In this document: piece after piece, positions 10,088-22,237 of the stretch
Position numbering within the stretch: position 1 is the stretch's first letter
Layout: each line of letters starts with the position of its first letter
Source of the DNA: Amphiduros pacificus
Lineage: Eukaryota; Annelida; Polychaeta; Phyllodocida; Hesionidae
DNA: 64,000 nucleotides
Assembly: GCA_949316495.1 (NCBI GenBank)
Contig: OX439003.1
Span: 48,619,725 to 48,683,724, forward strand
Reading direction: 5' to 3'
Program-made: the position numbers and the translations under genes
Notes under the pieces: generated by a model
Databases searched by the model: none
What the model was told of the DNA's origin: nothing
The model's input: only the letters and a program-made list of their open reading frames with translations

Positions 10088-13000
10088 ATATACTAAATTG
10101 GAACTGCTTATCAGTTAGGTCCAAACTTCACGCATTAAAAGCAAGCGCTGGGTTGGACAAACCTGATGTAATTCTCCTCCAAGAAACTTTAAACAAGGAA
10201 AAACAACTTCCTAAAATCCCACAATACATATCTTACCAACAGCCTCATCAAGAAAATAAGAAAGGTTTGGGCATATATGTTCACCAGAGTATCCCCTCAC
10301 AACTCATTAAAAAACCCATATCATGTGGAAAGAGAATAGAAACGCTTGCCATAACAATACGCTTAGCAGATCTAACTCTATCTATATACAACATTTACGT
10401 CAATCCAAACCCACTGGTCAAAGCCAAACTAGATCTATCAGAAATTGCAAATCAAGCTCACGACACACCCATCGTAATAGCAGGCGATTTTAATGCTCAC
10501 CACAAATTACTCTATTCTAAAAAATCTAAATCAAACTCAAATGGATTGCACATAGCAAACATTCTTAATGACTCAGCCCACCTACAACTTCTAAATACAA
10601 ATACCCCCACTCACATGAAAGGAGGCTGTTTAGATTTAACTTTCACATCCACCAGTTTATATTCTCTATCCACATGGGGGATACACCCATCCCTTACCAG
10701 TGACCACTATGCAACAACCCTTACACTTGCTCTTCCACACCTCCCCCCACCCCCTCCCCCACCTCCAAAATGGAACCTTAAAAAAGTGGACTGGGACGTT
10801 TTCAAACAGTATATATCTGACAGAACTGATGACTGGCATCCTCCCTACAATATAGAGGAGCACTCTAAAATTGTAACCAATCTAATAACTGACGCAGCCA
10901 ACACAGCCATTCCTCACACCAAACCTTCCAATAAGAAACAAAACATAGACTATTGGTATTTCAATCCCACCATAGCCATATACAGAACAAGACTAAACCA
11001 GTGTAGGAAAACGCACCATAAACACCCCACCCCAGAAAATAGACAAAATCTTAGGGAAGTCCAAAAACATTTTAAACAAATATGTCAGGGCGCCATGAGA
11101 GATAAATGGATAGAATGGTGTAACTCCTTCAACCAACACACGTCCACCTCAGAACTCTGGCAAAAGCTCAAAATTAGTTCAGGCAAAAAGACTCCTAAAC
11201 CCCCATCTCATCCCAACCCAGAACTAGAAGCAGAAAGATTAGCTACCATGTTCGCACAGAGAGCCTCATCAGACAATCTACCACGCAGCGTTAGGTTAAA
11301 GCAATTAGAACTAAAACCCTCACGACAAAAACTCATAGATACAGCTTTAGCTACACCAAGCACAGCCGATACCCCTTTCACAGAAAATGAATTTGAAAAA
11401 GCACAAAAGAAAGGCAAAGACACTGCAGCAGGCTCAGATAAGTTTACATACAGCATGATCACAAACCTAGGAATAGCAGGACACATCATGTTACTTAAAC
11501 TTATAAACGCATCCTATAGCGAAAGGTCTCTCCCCTCATCTTGGAAACACGCTGATATCCAACCTATCCCCAAACCCAGAGAACCAACCAAACCCAGGCC
11601 CATCTCTTTAACTAGCTGCATATGCAAAACCATGGAAAAAATGGTACTAAACAGGCTACTTCATGTCTTAGGCCCATTTCACCATCACATGTACGGCTTC
11701 TTACACAGAGTCAGCACTGCTCACAGCATAGCAAACCTCCTTAACACAATCACTCAGGGACAAGCCATAGTAGTTTTTCTAGATTTAGAAAAAGCCTTTG
11801 AATTAGCAAATCCCACAGCCATATTAGCCACATTAGCGCAAAAAGGTATTTCAGGCCAACTCCTAGCATGGATACAAAGTTATCTCACTAACAGAAAAAG
11901 CAGAGTCAAATATCAGGGTAGACTTTCCTCATACCACTCACATGAAAACGGCACTCCCCAAGGAGGAGTCCTATCCCCCACTTTGTTCAACATCTTAATG
12001 GAAAGACTAGTAACTCTCCCCTTCAATAATAACACCAAGCTACTATGTTACGCTGACGATTTAGTTCTAACCATCACAGGCAAAGGTAGGTTAGTTCTAG
12101 ACGCCCAAAATGCTTTAGATCTAATATCCACAGAATGTTCCAAACTAGGCCTTAAAATCTCAGCCGAAAAAACAAAAGCTATGTGTGTTAGACATCAATA
12201 TCCCACAGCACAATTACAGATACAAGGCAACTCACTCGAATGGGTCAAACAATACATGTACTTAGGAGTTAGCATAGACAATCAGCTACAATTACACTCC
12301 CAAATCAGTTATCTCAAAGAAAGATGCAACAAACGAATTAATGTCATGAGAGCACTTTCAGGCTTAGATATCGGACCCAAAACAGCTATCCTCCGCACCT
12401 ATTATACAGCAGCAGTCAGAAGTCTTATAGACTATGCAGCACCAATATTAGCTTATGGCAACCCAAAAGCCCTGAAACAGTTAGATGTCATACAAAACAA
12501 AGCACTCCGTCTGATAGTTGGGGCCCCAAAATGGGTTAAAACAGAAAACCTTCAATTAGAAACAGAAATCTCAGCCATTCCAGTTAGAATAGCTCAACTC
12601 ACAGCTTGTTTCATTGCTAAGGTAATGCATAATACCACTCCCACCCCCTTCAGGAAAGACATAAAATTAGCTTTAGGTGATGCAGGCAAAAACCCCTCTA
12701 GACAAAAATATTGGGCCACTAAAGCCGCCCATCTCACAAATGGGTTCCAAGAGGAATTATTGCTCCATAAGGGAGAAGACACCCCAGACCCAGACTATGA
12801 GAAAAGCCCCCCCTGGGGACCAACTACAGCTTTCATATCATACATGTCCATGCCCAGCAAAAAAGATCAAGCAGACAAGTCAGACCTATTAGCCAGGGCC
12901 ATAGAATCCATCAGAATAGCAACACAAAAAGATGCAGCAGTTTACTACTGAATGAATGAATGGTTGCTTAGAGGCACATCAACCACTAAGGTTATTTAGT

Positions 13001-14475
13001 GCCTAAAAATGGTAAAAATGAATGAATGAATGGTTTCACATTGACACAATAAAGTGCCAAAACAGTAAAAATAGAAATGTAATATTGACTAGAAACAAAA
13101 TGTAAATGTTAATACAATATGTAGATAACACAAGGATTTATCAACAGCATTTATATAATATCAATCAAATATAATAAATATGTATAATTTGTTTAAAAGA
13201 CTTTATCAGTATGATGTTTTGCAGTTCTTGATAAATAAGTCAATGACATAAATAAACAAATTAAAGCTCTGCCCTTAAAACTGATTATAAAGTCCTATGT
13301 GAGTTAAAAACGATACTATCACAGAAGTATCTACAGTATCAAATAACGTATGTAAATCTTGTACATTAAAATATTGAGTTCTTATAATATCAAAATCGAT
13401 ACACTCAATTAAAATATGTTTAATAGTCAAAGCCCTTTGACAACCAATACATTCCGGTTGATCTTCACCTTTAAGCAGATAACAGTGCGTCAAATGACTA
13501 TGACCTATTCTTAAACGGGTTAAAACTGACTCTTCTCTACGGTTAATTCTAATAGCACCTTTAGTTTTGCCTAGAACGGGCTTAATTTCATGTAATTTAT
13601 TAAAAATAGCTTCGTTCCAGCGCGCAGTTTACTACACAGATGGCTCAGTCCAAGAAGATGGTAGATCAGGTGCAGGCTTTTTCCACAAAGATCACTTCAT
13701 ATACTATAGATTAACTGATGACTGCTCCACGTTACAAACAGAACTCGTAGCAATAGACCAGGCATTAAGAACAGCCCTCCAAGATCACACAGGCCCTCTC
13801 CTTATTATCACAGATTCACAATCTGCCCTTAAAGCCATAAACAGAGGTCACCCAGATGACAACGTCCAACTCATTACAAGTATCCTCTGCACACTTAGCG
13901 TACTTCATGCACTAGGTAGAGCAGTTTCACTTCACTGGGTTCCCAGCCACATAAACCTATATGGAAACGATCAGGCAGATGCTGCAGCCAATGAAGGGGC
14001 ACAATCAGACAGAATCAATATAGCAGTGATCCCCAGTCTTAGCCAAACCAAGCAACTCTTCATAAAACAAACCTCAATTAGAAATAAAACTAGACAATAC
14101 TACTGCACCTTAGCCTCCACAGAAGCCAAATGGTACATACATGCAACCCGCTACACCCCCCCTCCCCCTCCTTCAGTACCCACCAGAGAACTCCAAGTTC
14201 ACATGCACAGGTTACGTTTAGGTTACAAATGCACATGGCAACTTATAGATAAAAGGGACAAAGAATGCTCACACTGCAGCAGACCCACCAGTCTCCCACT
14301 ACTACATTACATTTTAGAGTGCTTCCACACATCTCCACTCAGACTATATGATAACACAATATATGAAGTCGAAGACGGTCAAGACCACACTGAGGCAGCA
14401 GCCACAATAGTCTATCATGCCCTCAAATACCCAGACTTACACCACATCTTAATAGACTATCCACCTCCCCGATAA
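10030..14475 (+). pseudogene. Family A LINE ORF2 (EN-RT-RNase H), copy 1, split by an insertion
   Basis: The ORF2 frame is open from 10030 and overlaps the end of ORF1 in the -1 frame, with no ATG near the endonuclease start (LNILNWNCLS at 10084). Endonuclease marks: VILLQET, IVIAGDFNAHH, LTSDHYA. RT marks: PIPKPREPTKPRPISL, FLDLEKAFE (motif A), GTPQGGVLSPTLFN (motif B), CYADDLVL (motif C). The frame runs to the insertion at 12949 and resumes at 13624 with RNase H: YTDGSVQEDG, LQTELVAIDQ, ITDSQSALKAI, VPSHINLYGNDQADA. The C-terminus has a CSHCSRPTSLPLLHYILEC cluster. Without the insertion the frame appears open, so the element decayed mainly in ORF1. Confidence 0.85.
12949..13623 (-). mobile_element. 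Family B LINE 3' fragment inserted in the family A RNase H domain, with 12-bp TSD
   Basis: GCAGTTTACTAC occurs at 12937-12948 and 13624-13635, and once only at the matching site in copy 2, so it is a target-site duplication. The insert reads antisense: it begins (at 13623) in the ORF2 C-terminus, passes HSHLTHCYLLKGEDQPECIG and an ILIECIDFD block to a stop at 13275, then a 3' UTR, and ends in CATTCATTCATTC. It supplies the true 3' end missing from the larger family B copy at 17809-21735. Confidence 0.9.
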
Positions 14476-15444
14476 ACAATGAAGATAACAAAGGACCGCC
14501 CCCGGACGAGATTTTAGTTTAGCATAGATTAGTTTAATTAAGACCCCCTTTTGCAAGGCTAAAGCTGTATACAAAGTATACCTATACAAAAACAGAATAT
14601 CAGATGATGGCACCTGCGGGCTGTGTATCAGTTCCATTCTGGGTGTTGGTAGGTCATTCGGGCCGGCATGCAAAGAGATCAGGCGGTAGGACACTTTAAA
14701 ACACGCCAGCAGGTCCATCACCTGAAATTCTACCAAAAAACTCATAGATTACACAAACTAAATCACAAAAAACCACCTTCCACACACAAAAAACAACCAT
14801 CTAAACCCAAACAAACACACATGCTAAAAACACACAAGACAAAAACATTTCAGTCATGCAAAGGCATTTTTTCACCACAATTTATCCAACAAAACAAAAG
14901 ATCTTTCACAAGTTTATATTTCTACAAGCGCACCAACTTGTTTTTACACATAAACAATTAGCGGATGCAAAAGAAACACAAAATTAAAACAATGCCAATC
15001 ACAATTTCACACTCAATATCACAAAATATTGTCTTCTATACACACAAATCATTCAAACCTAACCAAACCAACACACATATTAGACACAGACAACATATCA
15101 CTTTTTCTACCTTGGAACAAAAATTTAACTCACAAATAAATCCAACAAACCACAGAACTTCTATCGAATATACAAATTCCAACAGGCTAGGCACTTCAAA
15201 TAATAAAAATGAGGCAATTTATAAAACATGATACTACACTCACCAATCTCTGCAACACACAAAATACCAAACTTAAAACCTCACACATTTAACAACACAA
15301 CAACACAAACCCCTACAAACTAAGCACAAAAACACGATTAACACACAATCAAATTTACAAAGTCAAAACATAAAGATTTCAAAAGACAATCACAAATAAT
15401 CACAGTACCTCTCACATTTAAAACTCAATACATAAAAACACACA

Positions 15445-15982
15445 TTTTACGGCAGAGGTCGCTCTGCTCCATTTCAATAAACGATAGATGTCGCCCCGGC
15501 TTGTGACACCAATACGTCAGAAATAAGCCCCGCCCCTTTTTACAATATACAAACAACCATCACTACTACGATATCAAAATACCACGTAAATATAACACAT
15601 ACAGACTACAAACAAGTCTCCAACTGAACACAATTACACAAACCAACTCTACAGCTAAAATATTTTAAGAAATAAAGCTCACAATACTTTATAGAAAATT
15701 TTAAGAATCGGACCACCACCAACCAACACACACCTCGCTAGTAGATCGGTCATATCTCTTTATTTTAAACAAATTTTTGCAATACACATTTAATTTTCAA
15801 AACTATAAACCCTTTTAATGGAAACACACGCTGCAGAGATCAAACCATACGCATATGACTAGCCCAGAGAGCATCGTAAACTTCGAGGTAAAATCACCAA
15901 TACAAGATGGCGCAGGCCATCTTGCCATCCCCAGAAATCGTAGTTTACTGTTCTCCTAACAGCTGCCGCTGCCCATCTCATT
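15445..15982 (-). repeat. 0.54-kb promoter-like module, instance 1 (in family A 3' region)
   Basis: Read on the minus strand it runs GATGGGCAGCGGCAGC ... GCGTGTGTTTCCATT ... CGATCTACTAGCGAGG ... GGGCGGGGC ... TGACGTATTGG ... GCGACCTCTGCCG. The same order occurs at 16692-17228 (about 1.25 kb away) and on the plus strand at 53888-54430 and 55108-55645, with shorter relatives at 52198 and 63005. A GC-box-like GGGCGGGGC and a CRE-like TGACGT lie next to each other, but in antisense to the LINE genes. Confidence 0.7.
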
Positions 15983-16691
15983 CCACAAAATACTATCTTC
16001 TACACACACAAAACATCCAAACTTAACCAAACCAAAACACATATTAGACACAGTCAATACATCACTTTTTCTATCATGCAATAAAAATTTCACGCACAAA
16101 CAACACAAATAAATCATAGAACTTTATCAAATATACAAATTACAGCAGGCACAAACAAAAACACAAGCAAATAAATATAAAACAATGATCCAATACACAA
16201 AACATGAGGAAAGTAAAATCAATTAAAACAGTACTAATCACAAACTCACACTTAAAATCACAATACTGTCTTCTACACACACAAATCACCCAAACTTAAC
16301 CAAACCAACACACATATTAGACACAGTCAACATATCACTGTTTCTATTATGCAATGAAAATTTCACGCACAAATAACACAAATAAATCATAGAACTTTAT
16401 CAAAAATACAAATTACAGCAGGCACAAACAAAAAAAACGCAAACAAATAAAACTAAAATAATGGTCCAATACACAAAACATGAGGTCTCTCATACACCTC
16501 CAACACACACAATTACAAACTTAAAATCACATACACTCAAAAACGCAACAACACAAAGCTATATAAATTAAACAAAAAATCACCCACTATCTCACAATCA
16601 AAATTACAAGTAAAACCCAAAGATTTCAAAACAATAAAACAAATCACAGTACTTTGTTATTTTAAAACCACAAAATATGGAAAACTCGCTT

Positions 16692-17228
16692 TATACGGCA
16701 GAGGTCGCGCTGCCCCAACTCAATAAACGGTAGATGTCGCCCCGGCTTGCGGCACCAACACGTCAGAAATAAGCCCCGCCCATTTTTACGATATACAACA
16801 ATCTTTACCATTACGATATCAAAACACCACGTAATTATAACATATACAGACTTTAAACAAGTCCCCAACAAATCACAACTATACAAACTAACTCTGCAAC
16901 AAAAATTTCAAGAAATAAATCATATAATATTTTACTGGAAATTATAGAAACTCGAACCACCATCAACCAACACGCACCTCGCTAGTAGATCGGACAAAAC
17001 TAATTATTTTAACCAAATTTCTCCAAATAACATTTATTTTTCAAAACTTTGAACCCTTTTAATGGAAACACACGCTGCAGAGACCATACAATACGCATAT
17101 GACTGACTCAGAGAGCATCGTAAATTTCGAGGTGAAATCGCCAATACAAGATGGCGTAGCCCATTTTGCATTCCCTCAGAAATCGTAGTTTACTTTTCTC
17201 CTGACAGCTGGCGCTGCCCATCTCATTT
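16692..17228 (-). repeat. 0.54-kb promoter-like module, instance 2
   Basis: This is the second tandem copy of the module at 15445-15982, with a centre-to-centre distance of about 1.25 kb. The intervening A/C-rich sequence (TTAACCAAACCAA-ACACATATTAGACACAG blocks) is also repeated, so the family A 3' region is a tandem repeat of about 1.22-1.25 kb. Confidence 0.7.
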
Positions 17229-17859
17229 TACAAAAACCGCTTTTTTACCCATTTAAACTTAAAATAATTACACCAAATTCACAACATACACTCCACAAGA
17301 CCCACAGATCCAATTTACACCTAAATAACTCACAAATATTCAATAATAACAAAAATCACTTTTTGCCTATGGACACCCCACTGGGTAAAAATTTTAACGC
17401 TATACAAGTTAATTACTTTTTCGTTTTTATACACACCTAAATACAAAACCACCAAATCAAACAAAATATAGTCAATCACACATTTTAAATAACAGGGTTT
17501 CGCCCCCTATTGACAACTTAGGAAATAATTGTCCCTAGGCATAGGTAAACTGCCTGCCCGATCGGATGGGGCATTAAACCCTCTTAGGAGGCCGTGGACC
17601 CGTGTATCTGACCCTGTCCCTGAGCACGCTAAAGAACCTATTAACATCTATCGAAAAGAGTAGGGGAGACCCGGTGTTAATGGTCTCACAAACACTTCAA
17701 TATCGCCTCCCAACTTGCAACAAATCACCAAAAGAACTAGCAATTATCCAAATACAGGTATGCACCATCTATGTACATTGGGAATATACACCTATACACT
17801 GAGCTTGTACTAGATTTTTAATTGCGGAAAGTTCTGATGCTGAACATACCCTGGCAAAA

Positions 17860-18936
17860 ATGTCCCCCTTTGCAATTGCAAAGGGGATACAAGGCATTGC
17901 CGGGGTACCAAAAACCGTTAAAAAGATGGGAAATAAATTATTGATTGAGGTTGAGCGGAAAAGCCATGCGGACAATCTACTACAATGCCGAATGTTGGCC
18001 ACAGTTCCTGTTATTATATTAGCTCACAAAACTCTCAACAATAAAAAAGGAGTAATCAGATGCCCAGATTTAGTGGGAGTTTCTGAGGAGGAGATAGTGG
18101 ATGAGCTCAAAGACCAGGATGTTGTTCAATGCAAGCGGATATTTATAAAAAAGGACGGTGTCAAAATTCCTATCAATACGTTTATTCTGACATTTGAAGC
18201 AGCGCAGCTTCCAACATCTATTAAAGTTGGATATTTGAACGTTAGAGTTGATGTATTTATTCCAAACCCTCTGCGCTGCTTCAAGTGTCAGAGGTATGGA
18301 CATGGATCTGATTGATGTAAAGGTAATGAAACATGTCCAAAATGTACCGCTCAGCACAGTGGAGACGATTGTTCTTCAAATATAATAAAATGTGTCAATT
18401 GCCAAGGCAATCATCCATCGTATTCGCGGAATTGTCCTTCCTTTTTAAAAGAGAAGGAAATTCAGCGAATACGACACACTGAAAATATATCTTTTCCAGA
18501 GGCACGGAAGCGAGCAGAAAGTTATAACACAACAAAGGCATCTTATGCCAGCTCTGTAAAAACTAAAGAAACAAAATCAATAGCAATTCAAACCGAAATT
18601 ACATGGCCAATCGATGACAAAAATTATTCCTTTTTCACAAAAACCTCAAAATCTTCAGCTACATCTACTCAGACCACGACATCCACTATCCCAGTAATAC
18701 CTCAACCAACAGCAACATCCACTAAACCCTCTTCACAAACTCCCTCAACATCATCCAATAATAAAAGTATCAATAGTAATAGACCAATACATAAATCAGA
18801 CAAAAAAGAAAGCAAAGATCAAGTAAAAAGTAAGATAAATAGAAGTAAATCCTTGGAAAGGATGGACACAGGTGATCCTCCAGATGTGAATTTTACTCCT
18901 GTGCACTCCAAGCATAATCATAAACTTAACAAGTGA
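17860..18936 (+). pseudogene. Family B LINE ORF1 (gag-like, CCHC)
   Basis: The frame runs from at least MSPFAIAKGIQGIAGVPKTV through a globular RNA-binding-like region to the knuckles CFKCQRYGHGSD-x-CKG, CPKCTAQHSGDDC and CVNCQGNHPSYSRNC. A Ser/Thr-rich, then Lys-rich tail ends in KHNHKLNK and TGA at 18934-18936. One in-frame stop interrupts the first knuckle at 18314-18316. The ORF2 ATG (18939) follows the stop by two bases, an arrangement suited to termination-reinitiation. Confidence 0.75.
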
Positions 18937-18938
18937 TT

Positions 18939-21735
18939 ATGCTAAATCATATATTTTTTCTCATTATTCTTAAAATGGCTATCGGCAATATCATACAATG
19001 GAATTGTAGAGGATTTGATGCAAACAGGCCAGAACTGGAGTTATTAGCCCAAAAATATAATACATCGGTAATTTGTTTACAAGAAACTAAATTCAAAGAT
19101 AATTCCACAACATTTAAGGGATATGTGATTTATAATAAAGTCGTTTCAATTGATATTATGGACCGGGCACATGGCGGAGTTTCTATTTTTGTTAAATCCT
19201 GTATCCCCCAAAGTAAAGTAACATTAAATACTCATCTACAGGCTTCTGCTGTTAGGGTTACCCTGCACAATACATTAACTATATGTTCAATATATTTACC
19301 ACCTAGTGAGCCAGTTAATATTACAGATTTAAATAATTTGATAACCCAGTTGCCACAGCCATATATGTTAGTTGGTGACTTTAATCCTCACAACTATCTT
19401 TGGGGTGGCAGAAATAATACAGATGCCAAAGGACGTATAATAGAAGATTTTTTAAATAATAATAGTTTGTGCCTTTGGAATGACGATTCTCGGACATATT
19501 TACACCCTGCTACAGGCTCTTTAACATCAATAGATCTCTCCATGTGCACTCCAAATTTATTTTTAGATTATTCCTGGGAAGTAGAGGAAGATCAATGGGG
19601 TAGTGATCATTACCCCATTATTCTAAATAACCATTTTCCTCCACCAGACGAACGAATCCCAAAGTGGAAGTTTCATAAAGCCGATTGGGCAAAATTTCAA
19701 ACATCCTGTTTCAATAGAATAACTCCAGAAATTTTTTAAAATGTAGATGATCCTCTTCAAGTTTTTACAGACACATTGTAAGATATTGCTGATGGGTGTA
19801 TTCCCAAATCAAAGTCAAATTCCAAAATTAAAGAAAAACCCTGGTTTAATGATGAGTGCAAAAAAGCTGTCAAGGAGCGCAAAAAAGCTCTGAAAATATT
19901 TAATCGACAGCCAACTCAATATAATTTGCACCAATTTCGTATAAAAAGAGCTAAAGCCTGTTATATTATTAAAATAAGCAAAAGAAAAAGTTGGAAAGAT
20001 TACGTTTCTAAATTAAATACACGTTCACCAATTAAAAAATGCTGGGATATTGTGCGTAAAATTACTGGGAAGGGAGGTGGAGCAAGCATCAAACATCTAA
20101 ATCATAATGGCCAACTAATTACAAATCCCACTGAAATAGGTAACACAATAGGTCAAACCATTTCCAAGAATTCCTCATCTGATAATTATTCTACAAAATT
20201 CCAACAAATAAAAAATAGAAAAGAAAGAAACCAACTAAATTTCATATCTAATAACTTGGAACAGTATAATAAGCCATTCACAATATCAGATTTAAAACTT
20301 GCTTTAGATAAATCCCATGATACCGCTCCTGGACCTGATCATATACACTATCAAATCCTCAAACACCTCCCTGACCAAACACTTGGGCATCTTTTGGATA
20401 TTTTTAATAATATTTGGGAAAGTGGTAATTTTCCTCCTTCATGGAGTGAAGCCACTATCATTCCTATTCCCAAACCTGGCAAAGACCCTGAAGGTAGAAG
20501 GCATTAGATTTATTACGGGTTCTCGCTCATACCGATTGGGGAGGGGACCGTAATGTTTTATTACAATTATATAAATCACTGGTACGTTCCAAACTTGATT
20601 ATGGGCGTATGGTATATGGATCAGCACGTCCATCGTATATTAAAATGCTCGATCCTGTACAAAATCAAGGGTTAAGTCTATGCCTTGGTGCATTTCGTAC
20701 CTCGCCTGCAGATAGCTTGGCAGTAGAGGCAGATGAACTGCCTCTTGATTTAAGAAGAGAAAAGCTTGCCCTTCAGTATGCTGCAAACATTGCTGCTTGC
20801 CCAGACAATCCTGCACATGACGCTATATTCAATCCAAATTATGTTGATCTTTTTGAAAATAAACCAAATACAATACCGACTTTTGGCATTCGCATTAAAG
20901 AATCTTTACAATCTTTAAATTTAAATCCGAATCACGTAGCTAAATTTCAATATCCTGAAACACCTCCATGGACCTATGAAACTTTAAATATTAATGTAGC
21001 CATGTCAGAATTAAAGAAATACTCAACCGATCCATCCCTTTATATAAATAGATATAAAGAAATTAAATCTATTTTCACTGGCTATCAGTGTATATACACT
21101 GATGGATCATTTGACGATGAGAAGGCTGCTGCAGCTTCTGTTAAGGGCAATCATAATTATTCAGAACGTCTGCCAAATAAATCATCGATTTTTTCTGCAG
21201 ACCTACATGCTTTGTACCTTGCTTTGGATCATGTGGAGACTTCTCAACATCAAACATTTTAAATTTTTTTCTGATTCTTTGTCTTGTTTACAAGCATTGA
21301 AAGCAAAGGATTGGAAAAATCCCTTTATTTACAAAATTCTCAAACAGTATCATAGACTCTGTACAGATGAAAATAAAGAAATATGTTTTTATTGGATCCC
21401 CAGTCACATTGGAATCCATGGTAATGAGGCCGTTGACCAAGCTGCCAAAGCAGCATTGGACAAACGCCCAATAGATTTACTTATTCCATATTCAGAGTTT
21501 AAGAAATATATTACTGTTTTTTTACGTTCTAAATGGCAGTTGCGCTGGAACGAAGCTATTTTTAATAAATTACATGAAATTAAGCCCGTTCTAGGCAAAA
21601 CTAAAGGTGCTATTAGAATTAACCGTAAAGAGTCTGTTTTAACCCGTATAAGAATAGGACATAGTCATTTGACGCACTGTTATCTGCTTAAAGGTGAAGA
21701 TCAACCGCAATGTATTGGTTGTCAAAGGGCTTTCA
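18939..21735 (+). pseudogene. Family B LINE ORF2, RT-deleted
   Basis: ATG at 18939 or 18975. Endonuclease: NIIQWNCRGFDANRPEL, VICLQETKF, LVGDFNPHNYLWGG and GSDHYPII. The frame breaks near 19738 and resumes with a linker (KPWFNDECKKAVKERKKAL) and the RT N-terminal region (DTAPGPDHIHYQILK, TIIPIPKPGKDP), then jumps to a thumb-like block (VRSKLDYGRMVYG). RNase H follows: YTDGSFDDEKAAAAS, FFSDSLSCLQALKA and IPSHIGIHGNEAVDQAA, with one frame change near 21260. The end is GHSHLTHCYLLKGEDQPQC, cut short. It is not functional on its own. Confidence 0.75.
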
Positions 21736-22237
21736 ATGCTTGTAAACAAGACAAAGAATCAGAAAATATTAAAAATTTCCGATGTGGAGAAGTCTCCACA
21801 TGATCTAAAGCAAGATATAAAGCATGAAGTTCTGACGGGAAATATTTTGCATTTTAAACTTCTGCCTGCCTTTCAGAAGTTTAAAAAGATAAAAGGGAAA
21901 TTTCAGATTCGATTCATACCGTTCATTAATAATCCAACAATGTCAGCACTATTGCGTTTTTGTAATGCAATCTTTGTATTAGTATATTGTAATCTGCAAT
22001 AATATACGTCACCATTCCAAAAGCAAAACCGAGAAAACAATGATGTGAAACTGAAAGGCAGAGTCAACAATGTTCCAAACAGGCCATCGCCACTCTTGCA
22101 GAGATGCTGTTTGCAAAAAATTGGAACAAATACGATCATAGCACTGTGAAAATACAGCGAATATGGGAGACCAGATAGCGCGAATTCTATAATTCTTATG
22201 TAAACTATATTAAATATTCTGCTTAAAGTGATTTCAG
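21736..22237 (+). other. Possible exon of a transposase-like gene; otherwise unassigned
   Basis: After the LINE break the plus strand reads DVEKSPHDLKQDIKHEVL then LPAFQKFKKIKGKFQIRF, a charged, plausibly coding stretch that runs open to 22002. There is no clear acceptor because the LINE abuts it. It may be part of the gene whose exons follow at 22238, but this is not established. Confidence 0.25.

Larger units (their letters stand above)
7684..17808 (+). mobile_element. Family A LINE, copy 1 (I-type non-LTR retrotransposon), damaged
   Basis: The left edge is set by the point where sequence shared with copy 2 (52915-62590, minus strand) begins, near AACGAACCTCCAAAGCATAC. Order: 5' UTR, gag-like ORF1 with CCHC knuckles, ORF2 with endonuclease, reverse transcriptase and RNase H, then an unusually long 3' region (about 3.3 kb) holding two 0.54-kb modules. 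ORF2 is split by a family B fragment. The 3' terminus is missing because the match to copy 2 stops where the family B LINE begins at 17809. The sense strand is very poor in G. An RNase H after RT and CCHC knuckles in ORF1 place it in the I/Jockey superfamily, I or Nimb branch. Confidence 0.8.
17809..21735 (+). mobile_element. Family B LINE, internally deleted copy (EN and RNase H kept, RT core lost)
   Basis: The copy begins abruptly inside the 3' region of family A copy 1 and stops abruptly at about 21735 inside the ORF2 C-terminal cysteine cluster. ORF1 encodes CCHC knuckles; ORF2 has an APE endonuclease at its start and RNase H at its end. Sequence jumps at about 20500 from just after the RT PIPKPGKDP motif to a post-RT block, so RT motifs A-C are missing. 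The 3' UTR and CATTC tail are absent but are present in the fragment at 12949-13623. It is an I/Jockey-type element distinct from family A. Confidence 0.8.

Noticed and set aside
14668-15231. Lys/His/Thr-rich frames downstream of family A ORF2
   Set aside because: They reflect the G-poor A/C-rich composition; the matching region in copy 2 does not keep the frames.
17602-17802. 66-codon frame also present at 53220-53510
   Set aside because: Shared only because both lie in the LINE 3' region; the frame is not preserved beyond the identity and has no domain.
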